Origin: CAZKBP01 sp964551015
Lineage (GTDB): Bacteria > Bacteroidota > Bacteroidia > Cytophagales > Microscillaceae
DNA: 44,454 nucleotides
Assembly: GCA_964551015.1 (NCBI GenBank)
Contig: CAZKBP010000041.1
Coordinates: 1 to 44,454 of the forward strand
Reading direction: 5' to 3'
Shown here one piece after another: positions 18,085 to 24,763 of this stretch; position 1 is the stretch's first letter; every line of letters starts with the position of its first letter. The notes under the pieces are model-generated. The model was not told the origin of the DNA. It did no database searches and saw only the letters and a program-made list of their open reading frames with translations. A program made the translations under genes and the position numbers.

Positions 18085-19701
18085 ATGAACAAATTTATTG
18101 AATACATTGAATCTTTCGAGATCAATCTCCTGCTGCTGATTTTACTAATTGGCGTACCCATCTGGATCGTGTACATGTTTATCCGAGATGTTACCAACAA
18201 GAAACAAACGATCAAGCATAACTTCCCCGTGGTGGGTCGGCTGCGTTATTTCTTGGAATCCATTGGCCCCGAGCTTCGCCAATATATCGTAGCCAACAAC
18301 CGGGAAGAACTGCCTTTTAATCGCAGCGAACGCTCTTGGGTCTATGCCTCGGCGAAAAAAGAAAATAACTACGAAGGTTTTGGTACGGATAAAGATATCT
18401 ATGCCCCCGGCCACGTGTTTATCAATCCGGCACTGTTTGCCTACAAGCCAGCGGACAATCACCCCAACCATACTGACCCTTATTTTCTTCCTTGTGCCAA
18501 GGCCATGGGAGTATATAATCAAAGGAAAAGACCTTATCGTCCTTACTCGGTGGCTAATATTTCGGCCATGAGCTTCGGTTCACTATCTCGCAACGCGGTC
18601 ATTGCTTTGAATAAAGGCGCCTTGACGGCCGGTTGTTACCATAACACGGGCGAAGGCAGCCTGTCTCCCTACCACAGCCATGGCTCGGACGTGATGTTTC
18701 ATTTCGGCACGGGATATTTTGGCGTGAGGGATGAAAACGGGAATTTTTCCATGGATAAGATGGTGGAGTTGACCCAAAAACACGACTTCATCCGTGCCAT
18801 CGAGATCAAGCTTTCCCAGGGAGCCAAGCCGGGCAAGGGAGGAATTTTGCCTGCTTCCAAGATCACCAAAGAAATTGCTGAGATCAGAGGACTCCCTATG
18901 GGTCAGGATGTACTTTCGCCCGCTTATCACAGTGCCTTTGGGAATGTGCCTGAGTTACTCGATTTTATTGAGGATGTAGCCGAAAAGACTGGACTGCCCG
19001 TGGGTTTCAAATCTGCCGTGGGACGATTAGAAATGTGGGAAGAGCTAGCCGATTTGATGCTAGAAAGAAATTCGGGTCCTGATTTCATCACCATAGACGG
19101 CGGCGAAGGGGGCACGGGAGCCGCCCCGCATTCCTTTGCTGATCATATGTCGCTTCCCTTTGCCTTTGCTTTCACGAGCGTGTATAAAATATTTTTGGAA
19201 AGAGGCTTGACGGATCGGATCGTGTTTATTGCTTCGGGTAGATTAGGCTTTCCTGCCAAAACAATTATGGCCTTTGCGATGGGTGCCGATTTGATTCACG
19301 TAGCCAGAGAAGCCATGCTCTCGATTGGTTGTATTCAGGCGCAGGTATGCCATACCAATACTTGTCCGGCCGGGGTTGCTACCCAGAACTGGTGGCTGCA
19401 GAGTGGTCTGAACCCCGAAGACAAGGCCAAGCGATTCCATAATTATGTAACCAACTACCGCAAGGAAGTTTTACAGATGACCCACGCTTGTAACTACGAG
19501 CATCCTTGCCAAATTACAATGAATGATGTAGAGGTGGGTATGTCTGATACCAAGCGCACCGAAACGCTGGCAGATAACTATGGTTATCAGAAGCACCCGA
19601 TTCCTTTTCAAGGTATGCAACACCTGATGGATTGTCCTCATCTGGGAGGCTTAGGTAAAAAGATGACTCATCAGGCCAAAGACCCCTTGAAAATGCTTTA
19701 G
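18085..19701 (+). CDS. FMN-binding glutamate-synthase family protein
   Basis: A single N-terminal membrane segment (about residues 12-32) anchors a domain related to the FMN barrel of glutamate synthase large subunit. Typical motifs are NTGEGSLSPYH, KPGKGGILPASKITKEIAEI, TIDGGEGGTGAAP and the Cys-containing CHTNTCPAGVATQ near the C-terminal part. There is no glutaminase domain, so this is not a full GOGAT. The group is common in bacteria and its physiological reaction is poorly known. ATG 18085 is preferred to an upstream TTG at 18055. Confidence 0.85.
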   Translation: MNKFIEYIESFEINLLLLILLIGVPIWIVYMFIRDVTNKKQTIKHNFPVVGRLRYFLESIGPELRQYIVANNREELPFNRSERSWVYASAKKENNYEGFGTDKDIYAPGHVFINPALFAYKPADNHPNHTDPYFLPCAKAMGVYNQRKRPYRPYSVANISAMSFGSLSRNAVIALNKGALTAGCYHNTGEGSLSPYHSHGSDVMFHFGTGYFGVRDENGNFSMDKMVELTQKHDFIRAIEIKLSQGAKPGKGGILPASKITKEIAEIRGLPMGQDVLSPAYHSAFGNVPELLDFIEDVAEKTGLPVGFKSAVGRLEMWEELADLMLERNSGPDFITIDGGEGGTGAAPHSFADHMSLPFAFAFTSVYKIFLERGLTDRIVFIASGRLGFPAKTIMAFAMGADLIHVAREAMLSIGCIQAQVCHTNTCPAGVATQNWWLQSGLNPEDKAKRFHNYVTNYRKEVLQMTHACNYEHPCQITMNDVEVGMSDTKRTETLADNYGYQKHPIPFQGMQHLMDCPHLGGLGKKMTHQAKDPLKML

Positions 19702-19741
19702 AAAATTGGGGGGTAAATTTCCGATTCAACCGAGAAAACGG

Positions 19742-19749
19742 TATCTTTG
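19742..19749 (+). promoter_or_regulatory. candidate -7 box for tRNA-Arg
   Basis: TATCTTTG matches TAnnTTTG and ends 17 bases before the mature tRNA 5' end, a sensible distance for a tRNA promoter. No good -33 element was found. Confidence 0.4.
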
Positions 19750-19766
19750 CCCTCCAAATCTGATTT

Positions 19767-19840
19767 GCATCCGTAGCTCAACTGGATAGAGCACCAGACT
19801 TCGGATCTGGGGGTTGAGGGTTCGAATCCTTCCGGGTGTA
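19767..19840 (+). tRNA. tRNA-Arg (anticodon TCG)
   Basis: A 74-base cloverleaf fits. The acceptor GCATCCG pairs with CGGGTGT using two G-U pairs, the D stem is GCTC/GAGC, and the anticodon stem CCAGA/TCTGG holds the loop CTTCGGA with anticodon TCG. The T arm is GAGGG-TTCGAAT-CCTTC, and the discriminator is A. CCA is not encoded. A tyrosine recombinase gene begins about 190 bases downstream, so the 3' half of this gene is a plausible integration site. Confidence 0.95.
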
Positions 19841-19850
19841 CATCTTTACG

Positions 19851-19879
19851 AAATCCTGAAAGTTTGTCTTTCGGGATTT
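19851..19879 (+). terminator. Rho-independent terminator after tRNA-Arg
   Basis: AAATCC-t-GAAAG pairs with CTTTC-g-GGATTT around a 5-base TTTGT loop, with one internal mismatch. A T-rich run follows (TTTTATTTTTG). Its position 10 bases after the tRNA fits transcription termination of the tRNA. Confidence 0.8.
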
Positions 19880-20031
19880 TTTATTTTTGTGGGTTTGCTG
19901 GCTGTTTTGGGGGATTTTGAGTAACTTTAGGGAATGAAAATTTGTAAAATTTATCGTTTCTTGAATCAGTAATCTGGTCAGTAGTGTATTTTTTAAGGTA
20001 CTGACCAGTGTCCTAAAACACGCAAACTACT

Positions 20032-21246
20032 ATGCTTAGCATCTCTTTTCTCATCAAACCTAGTGATTGTAACAGTAAGGGAGAATCTCCTATTTATTGT
20101 CGTTTTTTTGTGAACAGTAAAAAGAAGGAAATCAGTACGGGTATCCGTGTACCCGCAGACTGGTGGAATGTGGAGGCCAAACGGATCATGGTTCCTAAGA
20201 AAGCAAGCCCAGCCGATAAGCAGCTTATTAAAGAATATAATGAGACGATTCGGGTGCTGGAAGGAAGGGTCAGGGCTGCTTATAATAAGCTCCTTGATCG
20301 CGGGAAGGAGGTCAGTGCGCTCATGCTGAAAGAGGAGCTGACGGATCGGAATCGACATAAGACCTTGGTGGATGCTTTTGAGATGTTACGAAAGAAGGCG
20401 AAGGCTAGTGGCCGAACTTCGGTACACCTGCATATCAATCGCTATGAAAAACACTTTCGGGAGTTTTGTAAGAAACATTATCATTCGGAAAATTTGCTTC
20501 TCAGTGAATTGTATGATCGGAGAGATTTGAGCTATGAGTATGAGGCTTGGGCTATTCAAACCAAAGGATGGAAATCCACTTATGCTCGGAAATCATTCAG
20601 TTATGTGAAACAGGCCATTAACATGGCTTACGAGATGGGTTGGATAGAGAAGGTGCCTAAATATCATCAAATCAAGGCGAGAAAGGAAGATATTTCGCCC
20701 AAGGATGTGTTGAATACGGTGGAAGTGAAGCGATTGCAAGAGACGGATTTTCAGAATGAAAGTCTGCGAAGGGTGGCCGATATTTTTTTGTTCCAATGCT
20801 ACACGAGTTTGGCTTATGTGGATGTAAAGAATTTGAAATGGGCGGATCTGAAACAGGACTTAGCTGGAAATTGGTGTATCCCCAAACCGAGGCAGAAATC
20901 GGGACAGGAGTTTGTGATCCCGCTGGTGGCTGCGGCTTGGGAGCTAATTGAGAAGTATCGGGAGGATGCGCATCGCAAGGCTTATTATCCTGATTATATT
21001 TTTCCGGTGAAGAGTAACGGGAAGATGAACGCTTATTTGAAAATTATCGCAAATTTCTGTGGGATTGAGAAGCATCTTTCTACGCACGTGGCTCGCTATA
21101 CTTGTAATCAGTTGCTCTACGAAGCGGGGGTGTCGGATGAGATTCGTAAGCAAATCTTGGGGCACTCTACGGTGAAGATGACGGCGCACTACACCAAGGT
21201 GAATAGCGAGGTGCTGAGTAAAGCGATGGAGAAGTTAGATTTTTAG
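20032..21246 (+). CDS. tyrosine recombinase / integrase (Bacteroidota type)
   Basis: This is a site-specific recombinase of mobile-element type with three parts: an N-terminal arm-DNA-binding domain (about 1-90, with CNSKGESPIYCRFFVNSKKKE), a SAM-like core-binding domain (about 105-210), and a catalytic domain (about 225-404). The catalytic C-terminus shows HVARYTCNQLL (His-x-x-Arg), ILGHSTVKMTAHYTKV with the second His and the nucleophilic Tyr. The first catalytic Arg position reads CYTSLAYVDV, the variant typical of many Bacteroidota integrases. The gene is full length and lies just downstream of tRNA-Arg in the same direction. This suggests a past or present integrative element extending to the right. 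Confidence 0.92.
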   Translation: MLSISFLIKPSDCNSKGESPIYCRFFVNSKKKEISTGIRVPADWWNVEAKRIMVPKKASPADKQLIKEYNETIRVLEGRVRAAYNKLLDRGKEVSALMLKEELTDRNRHKTLVDAFEMLRKKAKASGRTSVHLHINRYEKHFREFCKKHYHSENLLLSELYDRRDLSYEYEAWAIQTKGWKSTYARKSFSYVKQAINMAYEMGWIEKVPKYHQIKARKEDISPKDVLNTVEVKRLQETDFQNESLRRVADIFLFQCYTSLAYVDVKNLKWADLKQDLAGNWCIPKPRQKSGQEFVIPLVAAAWELIEKYREDAHRKAYYPDYIFPVKSNGKMNAYLKIIANFCGIEKHLSTHVARYTCNQLLYEAGVSDEIRKQILGHSTVKMTAHYTKVNSEVLSKAMEKLDF

Positions 21247-21303
21247 ATGAGCTAAACTAACCAAAATTTAATCCTTTTGACGTGGAGTATAGCGAGTAAA
21301 ACT

Positions 21304-21441
21304 TTAGAGGTTGGACAGATGCTTTTTAAACATTTCTGGTCTTTCAGCTTGAATTTTCTTGAGCAAATCGTTGATCTTGACTTGCTGTTTGCAATGGCTG
21401 ATTAGGCTTTGAATAATGATGGGTTTAGGACTGTTTGTACC
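21304..21441 (-). pseudogene. 3' remnant of a gene with an effector-associated/death-like domain
   Basis: Reading leftward from about 21441 to a TAA at 21306-21304 gives about 45 codons of convincing protein sequence, including IIIQSLISHCKQQVKINDLL and KKIQAERPEMFKKHLSNL. The pattern (aliphatic helix, then a Cys/Gln-rich turn, then DLLxxIxxERPxxF) is like the last helices of effector-associated/death-like domains found at the ends of NACHT, TIR and trypsin proteins in bacterial conflict systems. No in-frame start exists, and a stop and the dispersed repeat at 21454 lie upstream. It is read as a truncated gene tail. Confidence 0.5.
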
Positions 21442-21453
21442 CAAAAAGGTCTA

Positions 21454-21505
21454 GTCAAAATCCTGCTCCCGCCCACTAGGTCTGTGCGCCCCTCGCGATT
21501 TTGAC
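21454..21505. repeat. dispersed inverted-repeat element, copy A
   Basis: Starts with GTCAAAATC and ends with its complement GATTTTGAC (21497-21505). A GC-rich centre contains TGCTCCCGCCCAC and CCCCTCGC. A clearly related copy with the same ends and a similar centre lies at 44273-44325. The flanks are also similar (CTA before, GGCTT-CC after). No coding capacity is evident. Confidence 0.7.
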
Positions 21506-21905
21506 AGGCTTGCCTACGGTTCGGATTAGTTTGTTGAGCCTCATTGTTTTGGTGTTGAAATGTTTTGGTTATTCCTCGCTTCTTCTGGCTTTTTCAAAAG
21601 GAAGTCATCTAACGCCTTACCCACCCCTACCGCTTGGTTCAACTCTGCTCACTTAGAAAGCCCCTAAGATGAGTTTTTGATCTACATTCGGTTCTTCGCG
21701 ACAAGACCCTTGGCAGGGTGACAAGGAGGTAGGGGCTTGCTCGATTCAGGGCACTAAATTCCTTGCCTTTGCTGGTGGCTAAGGGCGAAGGTGGGTTTTT
21801 GATTTAAATTCAGTTCTGCGCGACCAGACTCTGGGCAGGGCGACCGTGAGCTAAATTTCCCAATTTTCTTGTATCTTAGAGCCAAGAACCCCAAACCCTA
21901 CATCT
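21506..21905. other. non-coding stretch before the FGE gene
   Basis: No gene is supported here. It contains the imperfect duplicate described at 21672-21850 and scattered GC-rich, low-conservation sequence. It probably represents decayed accessory DNA. Confidence 0.4.
21672..21850. repeat. two imperfect direct repeats of about 57 bases
   Basis: The stretch at 21672-21729 and the stretch at 21794-21850 share GTTTTTGAT, then TCxGTTCTxCGCGACxAGAC and GGGCAGGG-like blocks in the same order. They differ by substitutions and small gaps. They are probably decayed copies of a family of intergenic repeats. Confidence 0.5.
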
Positions 21906-22727
21906 ATGGACGCTATCCCCATTACGCTCAATGGTCAAACCTATAACCGCATGCGCTTCGTGAAAGGCGGCGAAGGACAAATTGGAGGGGCAGAGAATGA
22001 AAGTTGGGGGAAAAGTCCTATTACGCAGGTAGAAGTCTCGGACTTCTACCTGAGCGAGTACTTGGTCACGCAGGACTTGTATGAGGCAGTAATGGATGAG
22101 AACCCTTCCCGCTTCCAAGGTGCGCGCTATCCAGTGGAGCAAGTGAGCTGGATGGAGGCGGTACAATTTTGTAATGCCCTGAGTACCCAGCTGGGCAGAA
22201 GGCCCGTCTACGAGATAGAAGATGCCGAAAAGGGCTGGGCCTTTCCTGACTACGCGGCTAATGGCTTCCGGCTGCCCACGGAGGCGGAGTGGGAGTATGC
22301 CGCCCGCGGGGGGCGGTACCAAGAACCGCACAAATACGCGGGCTCGGACTACTTGCACGAGGTGGGTTGGTACAATGAGAATAGCCACGATGAGAGCAAG
22401 CCCGTGGGGCTAAAGCTGCCCAATGCCCTGGGCTTGTATGACCTAAGTGGGAATGTGTGGGAGTGGTGTGAGGATGATTGGGACACAAACTTGTACGAGA
22501 AGCTGGCTGGCCAGCAACTCCCCCTGCCTGTGGATCGTGACCAGCGCAAGGAAACTACAAGCCACCCGGTTCGGGGCGGCTCGTGGTACTACCTTGGTTA
22601 CTTCGCTGCCGTGGCCTACCGCAACTTCAACCTCAATGGCTTCAACTTCCGTGGCAGCAGTGTTGGGTTTCGGTTGTGTAGCCCCCAAACTCCAGTTTGG
22701 GCGGCAGGGGCTAGGGCTAGGCAGTGA
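21906..22727 (+). CDS. stand-alone FGE-sulfatase/SUMF1 C-type-lectin-fold protein, likely hypervariable target
   Basis: The protein consists of one formylglycine-generating-enzyme-like domain. Motifs are FVKGGEGQIGG near the start, VSDFYLSEYLVTQDLYEAVM, FRLPTEAEWEYAARGG, LGLYDLSGNVWEWCEDDW, and the last RGGSWYY...VGFRLC block. The catalytic cysteine pair of true FGE is not visible, so a ligand-binding role is more likely. The C-terminal block is where diversity-generating retroelements diversify this fold, and its codons show the expected pattern (see 22587-22661). No signal peptide is seen. The gene lies alone, between remnants, with no partner in the same direction nearby. Confidence 0.85.
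   Translation: MDAIPITLNGQTYNRMRFVKGGEGQIGGAENESWGKSPITQVEVSDFYLSEYLVTQDLYEAVMDENPSRFQGARYPVEQVSWMEAVQFCNALSTQLGRRPVYEIEDAEKGWAFPDYAANGFRLPTEAEWEYAARGGRYQEPHKYAGSDYLHEVGWYNENSHDESKPVGLKLPNALGLYDLSGNVWEWCEDDWDTNLYEKLAGQQLPLPVDRDQRKETTSHPVRGGSWYYLGYFAAVAYRNFNLNGFNFRGSSVGFRLCSPQTPVWAAGARARQ
22587..22661 (+). other. candidate DGR variable region
   Basis: After the invariant GGSW codons there are 25 codons. Nineteen of them, at the surface-loop positions of this fold, all end in C or T (TAC, TTC, CTT, GGT, AAC, CTC, AGC, AGT and similar). They are broken up by constant codons GCT GCC GTG GCC, CGC and CGT. Adenine-directed mutagenesis of AAC/AAT template codons gives exactly this NNY pattern. No reverse transcriptase, Avd or template repeat is found in the window, so the template would have to be elsewhere. 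Confidence 0.55.
22684..22701 (+). repeat. hairpin just after the candidate variable region
   Basis: CCCAAACT-CC-AGTTTGGG is a perfect 8-base inverted repeat (7 pairs if the loop is the tetraloop TCCA). It sits 22 bases after the last candidate variable codon and inside the gene. Diversity-generating retroelements need such a short-loop hairpin/cruciform just downstream of the variable region for efficient homing. Confidence 0.6.
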
Positions 22728-22766
22728 GGTCTTGCTTAGGGCTACCTTCTGTCCTTATTTTAAAAA

Positions 22767-22790
22767 ACTTCCAAGCTGGAGCTGGGAAGT
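22767..22790. repeat. 24-base imperfect palindrome after FGE gene
   Basis: ACTTCC-a-AGCT-gg-AGCT-g-GGAAGT forms a stem with one internal mismatch. It starts 40 bases after the FGE stop codon. It could end transcription of the FGE gene, though no T-run follows. Confidence 0.45.
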
Positions 22791-22814
22791 GACTGCCCCC
22801 TTGAAAGGCCATCT

Positions 22815-23110
22815 TTATTGCTCTACTGCCGTCCGCCCCTCGATCACTTCCCGGAGTGCCACCTGCATCCACTCCCCTAGCTTGGCCTCGCGCTGCGCCA
22901 CGGCGGTCTCTAGCTGATCACAGAAGGCCATCAGCTTATTCACGATCTGGACAATGGCTTTTTGCTCAACAGGGGGGGGGCAGGGGAAATATTAAGTTTT
23001 TAATCATTCCCAGCATAGTATGGATCATTTGAGATATCACCCCACAAATTAGCTTCAGACAAATCAGAAGCCATATTTTATTTGCCAAAAATAGCGAAGT
23101 GAACTTCGCC
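22815..23110 (-). pseudogene. broken C-terminal remnant of type I restriction specificity subunit (HsdS)
   Basis: The reverse strand encodes the conserved HsdS C-terminal block. LGMIKNLIFPLPPP lies in one frame upstream, and VEQKAIVQIVNKLMAFCDQL then ETAVAQREAKLGEWMQ to a TAA at 22817-22815 lie in another. The two frames meet at a run of nine G on the plus strand (22972-22980). Eight G would join them. Upstream of about 23110 the frame is closed, so only about 95 codons remain and no hsdR or hsdM is present. It is a remnant, but the homopolymer is of the kind that causes phase variation in intact hsdS genes. Confidence 0.75.
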
Positions 23111-23149
23111 TAAAGCTCGAGAAACTTTAACAATCCGAAGTGAGCTTCG
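23094..23149. repeat. pair of related short hairpins
   Basis: GCGAAG-TGAA-CTTCGC (23094-23109) and CGAAG-TGAG-CTTCG (23136-23149) are near-copies 26 bases apart, both with 4-base loops. They lie just upstream of the terminator and sigma-54-like promoter of the next operon and could be a binding site or decayed repeat. Confidence 0.5.
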
Positions 23150-23160
23150 CTCAGCCGCTT

Positions 23161-23199
23161 AAAAAAAGGCCATTTTAAGCCTATTTTAGGCCTTTTTTT
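23161..23199. terminator. bidirectional Rho-independent terminator
   Basis: AAAAAAAGGCC at 23161-23171 and GGCCTTTTTTT at 23189-23199 are perfect inverted copies around a 17-base loop, giving an A-run and U-run on either strand. It insulates the following operon from upstream transcription. Confidence 0.75.
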
Positions 23200-23202
23200 A
23201 CT

Positions 23203-23217
23203 TGGCACAGCGATTGA
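23203..23217 (+). promoter_or_regulatory. sigma-54 (RpoN)-like -24/-12 promoter
   Basis: TGGCACA-GCGA-TTGA matches the consensus TGGCACR-N4-TTGC at every position except the last (A for C), with correct spacing between the GG and the -12 element. Transcription would start near 23229, giving a leader of about 185 bases before the first gene. A sigma-54 activator gene lies at the other end of the locus (30355-31773), which supports this reading. Confidence 0.6.
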
Positions 23218-23414
23218 AACATATATAAGCAAATAGTTGATTTTTTCTGCAGTTAAAGATCAAGATTTAAATAGTCCCATTTGAAAGAATGTGATTTTTA
23301 AGTCCAGGAAAACTATGCTCTATGTTTTTAGAAAGCGAGTGATGAAACCTTTATGAAGTAAATGATAGAATTTCAGATCATATTTATATCCAAATTTTTA
23401 ACCCTTAACTTTTA

Positions 23415-24035
23415 ATGACTATGCACGATATTGATAAAACTGCCGATGAGTTTGAATTTGAGTTTGAGAACGAATTTGAGTTTGAGAATGAAAGCGAATT
23501 TGAGTTTGAGAACGAGTTTGAGTTTGAGGATGATGATGAGTTCGAGTTTGAATTTGAGGATGATGATGAGGCTCTTTCACCAGACCAAGAAATGGAATTG
23601 CTTGAAGAGTTGATGGCCGTTCAGAATAATGAAGAACTTGATGAATTTGTAGGAAAACTGGGACGAGCCGCACTTGGCTTTGCCCGTAATCAAGCCGGAA
23701 ACTTTCTTCGGTCTCCCCAAGGAAAAAAATTTCGCAAAGATGTGGGGCAGTCTGCACGCCGTTTTCTAAAAGGAAGCAGTCGCCTTATCCGTCGCAGTGG
23801 TCGTAACTTAGGAGATTACCTAGGCAGCCAAGCTGGAAAGGCAGTAGAGAACGCCGGAAAACGTTTGATCCGCGGAGCCTCCAATCGTTTAAAACGTACT
23901 TTTCGCTATGAGATGGAATTTGAAAACTCCCCTCGAACTAAGAAAAGTTCAAACGGAGCAACCCGGACTTCCGCCCAAAAAACCCAAGGTAAATGGTATA
24001 GAAAAGGTAATACTATTGTCTTGAAGGGCTTGTAA
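23415..24035 (+). CDS. Glu/Phe-repeat small protein A (acidic N-terminus, cationic C-terminus)
   Basis: About 206 residues, first gene of a probable operon. Residues 12-55 are an acidic run in which Glu/Asp alternates with Phe (EFEFENEFEFENESEFEFEN and similar). Next is a short conserved segment EMELLEELMAV...EELDEFVGKL (about 59-85). A strongly basic middle and C-terminal part follows, ending in GKWYRKGNTIVLKGL. The same three-part order and the ending GKWxRxGNxIxLxG recur in the next gene, so the two are paralogues. The alternating Glu-Phe pattern would make an amphipathic beta strand. No signal peptide or known domain is recognised. Secreted peptide, structural assembly or toxin precursor are all possible. 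ATG at 23421 is an alternative start. Confidence 0.75.
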   Translation: MTMHDIDKTADEFEFEFENEFEFENESEFEFENEFEFEDDDEFEFEFEDDDEALSPDQEMELLEELMAVQNNEELDEFVGKLGRAALGFARNQAGNFLRSPQGKKFRKDVGQSARRFLKGSSRLIRRSGRNLGDYLGSQAGKAVENAGKRLIRGASNRLKRTFRYEMEFENSPRTKKSSNGATRTSAQKTQGKWYRKGNTIVLKGL

Positions 24036-24047
24036 AACAAGGTTTTA
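24033..24047 (+). other. small hairpin at the end of EF gene A
   Basis: TAAAAC-AAG-GTTTTA overlaps the stop codon of the first EF gene and is followed by a T-rich stretch. It could partly terminate transcription and lower expression of the genes after it. The stem is AT-rich and short, so this is weak. Confidence 0.3.
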
Positions 24048-24100
24048 TACTTTTAAATTATTTTACAAATTTTATTTTTCAACATAAATTTCTTTAAATC

Positions 24101-24763
24101 ATGCAATACAACGATTATGCTTCTCAGGAACTAGAAGCTGAGTTCGAGAACGAATTTGAGAGCGATTACGATGATGAATTTGAATTTGAATTCGAGTATG
24201 GTGATGACTACGAGTTTGAGTTTGATGGGCCTTTCGGTGAAAGTGAAGAGATGGAACTAGCCGCGGAGTTACTAGCGGTTGGCTCAGATCAAGAGCTTGA
24301 TGAGTTTATTGGTAAGCTTGTCAGGAGGGCAGGCAGAGGCGTAAAACGCTTTGCGCGCTCAAAGGCAGGAAGGGCGGTCGGAAGCTTCGCGAAGCGAATG
24401 GCTAAACGTGCTTTACCCGTTGTGGGGAAGGCCGCCGGAGGTTTCTTTGGTGGACCCGCCGGGGCTGCAATTGGAGGGAAGCTAGGAGGACTGGCTAGTC
24501 GAATGTTTGAGATGGAGCTAGAAGGATTAAGCCCTGAAGATCAGGAGTTTGAAGTAGCAAAGCGCATCGTTCGTTTTACGGGGGAAGCAGCTAAAAATGC
24601 AGCAAAAATTCCCCCTTCAAAAATGACCAAAACAAATGCCAAGAAAGCCATTACCAAAGCAGCCAAGAAACACGCTCCTGGCTTGTTGAAAGGTCGCTCA
24701 GGAGGGAAAAGAATGGGAAAGTGGATGCGTCGGGGAAATCGTATCATTCTGTTCGGCGCGTAG
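24101..24763 (+). CDS. Glu/Phe-repeat small protein B with glycine-rich membrane-like segment
   Basis: A 220-residue paralogue of the preceding protein. Residues 10-45 are the acidic Glu/Phe-alternating run (EFEFEFEYGDDYEFEFDG). The shared block EMELAAELLAV...QELDEFIGKL lies near 51-73. A basic helix-forming stretch with many Arg/Lys (LVRRAGRGVKRFARSKAGR) follows. Then comes a glycine-rich hydrophobic stretch VVGKAAGGFFGGPAGAAIGG and LGGLASRMFEMELEGLSPED, resembling glycine-zipper membrane segments. The end, GKWMRRGNRIILFGA, matches the first protein. The layout (acidic leader, cationic amphipathic core, glycine zipper) resembles that of membrane-active peptides held in check by an acidic leader, but this is inference. 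The next gene starts inside its 3' end. Confidence 0.75.
   Translation: MQYNDYASQELEAEFENEFESDYDDEFEFEFEYGDDYEFEFDGPFGESEEMELAAELLAVGSDQELDEFIGKLVRRAGRGVKRFARSKAGRAVGSFAKRMAKRALPVVGKAAGGFFGGPAGAAIGGKLGGLASRMFEMELEGLSPEDQEFEVAKRIVRFTGEAAKNAAKIPPSKMTKTNAKKAITKAAKKHAPGLLKGRSGGKRMGKWMRRGNRIILFGA

Noticed and set aside
21906..23110. A complete diversity-generating retroelement
   Set aside because: No reverse transcriptase, accessory Avd gene or template repeat is visible in the window. Only a target is suggested.
23415..24763. Extracellular contractile injection system
   Set aside because: No sheath, tube, baseplate or LysM/spike genes are present. Acidic-repeat proteins alone are not enough.
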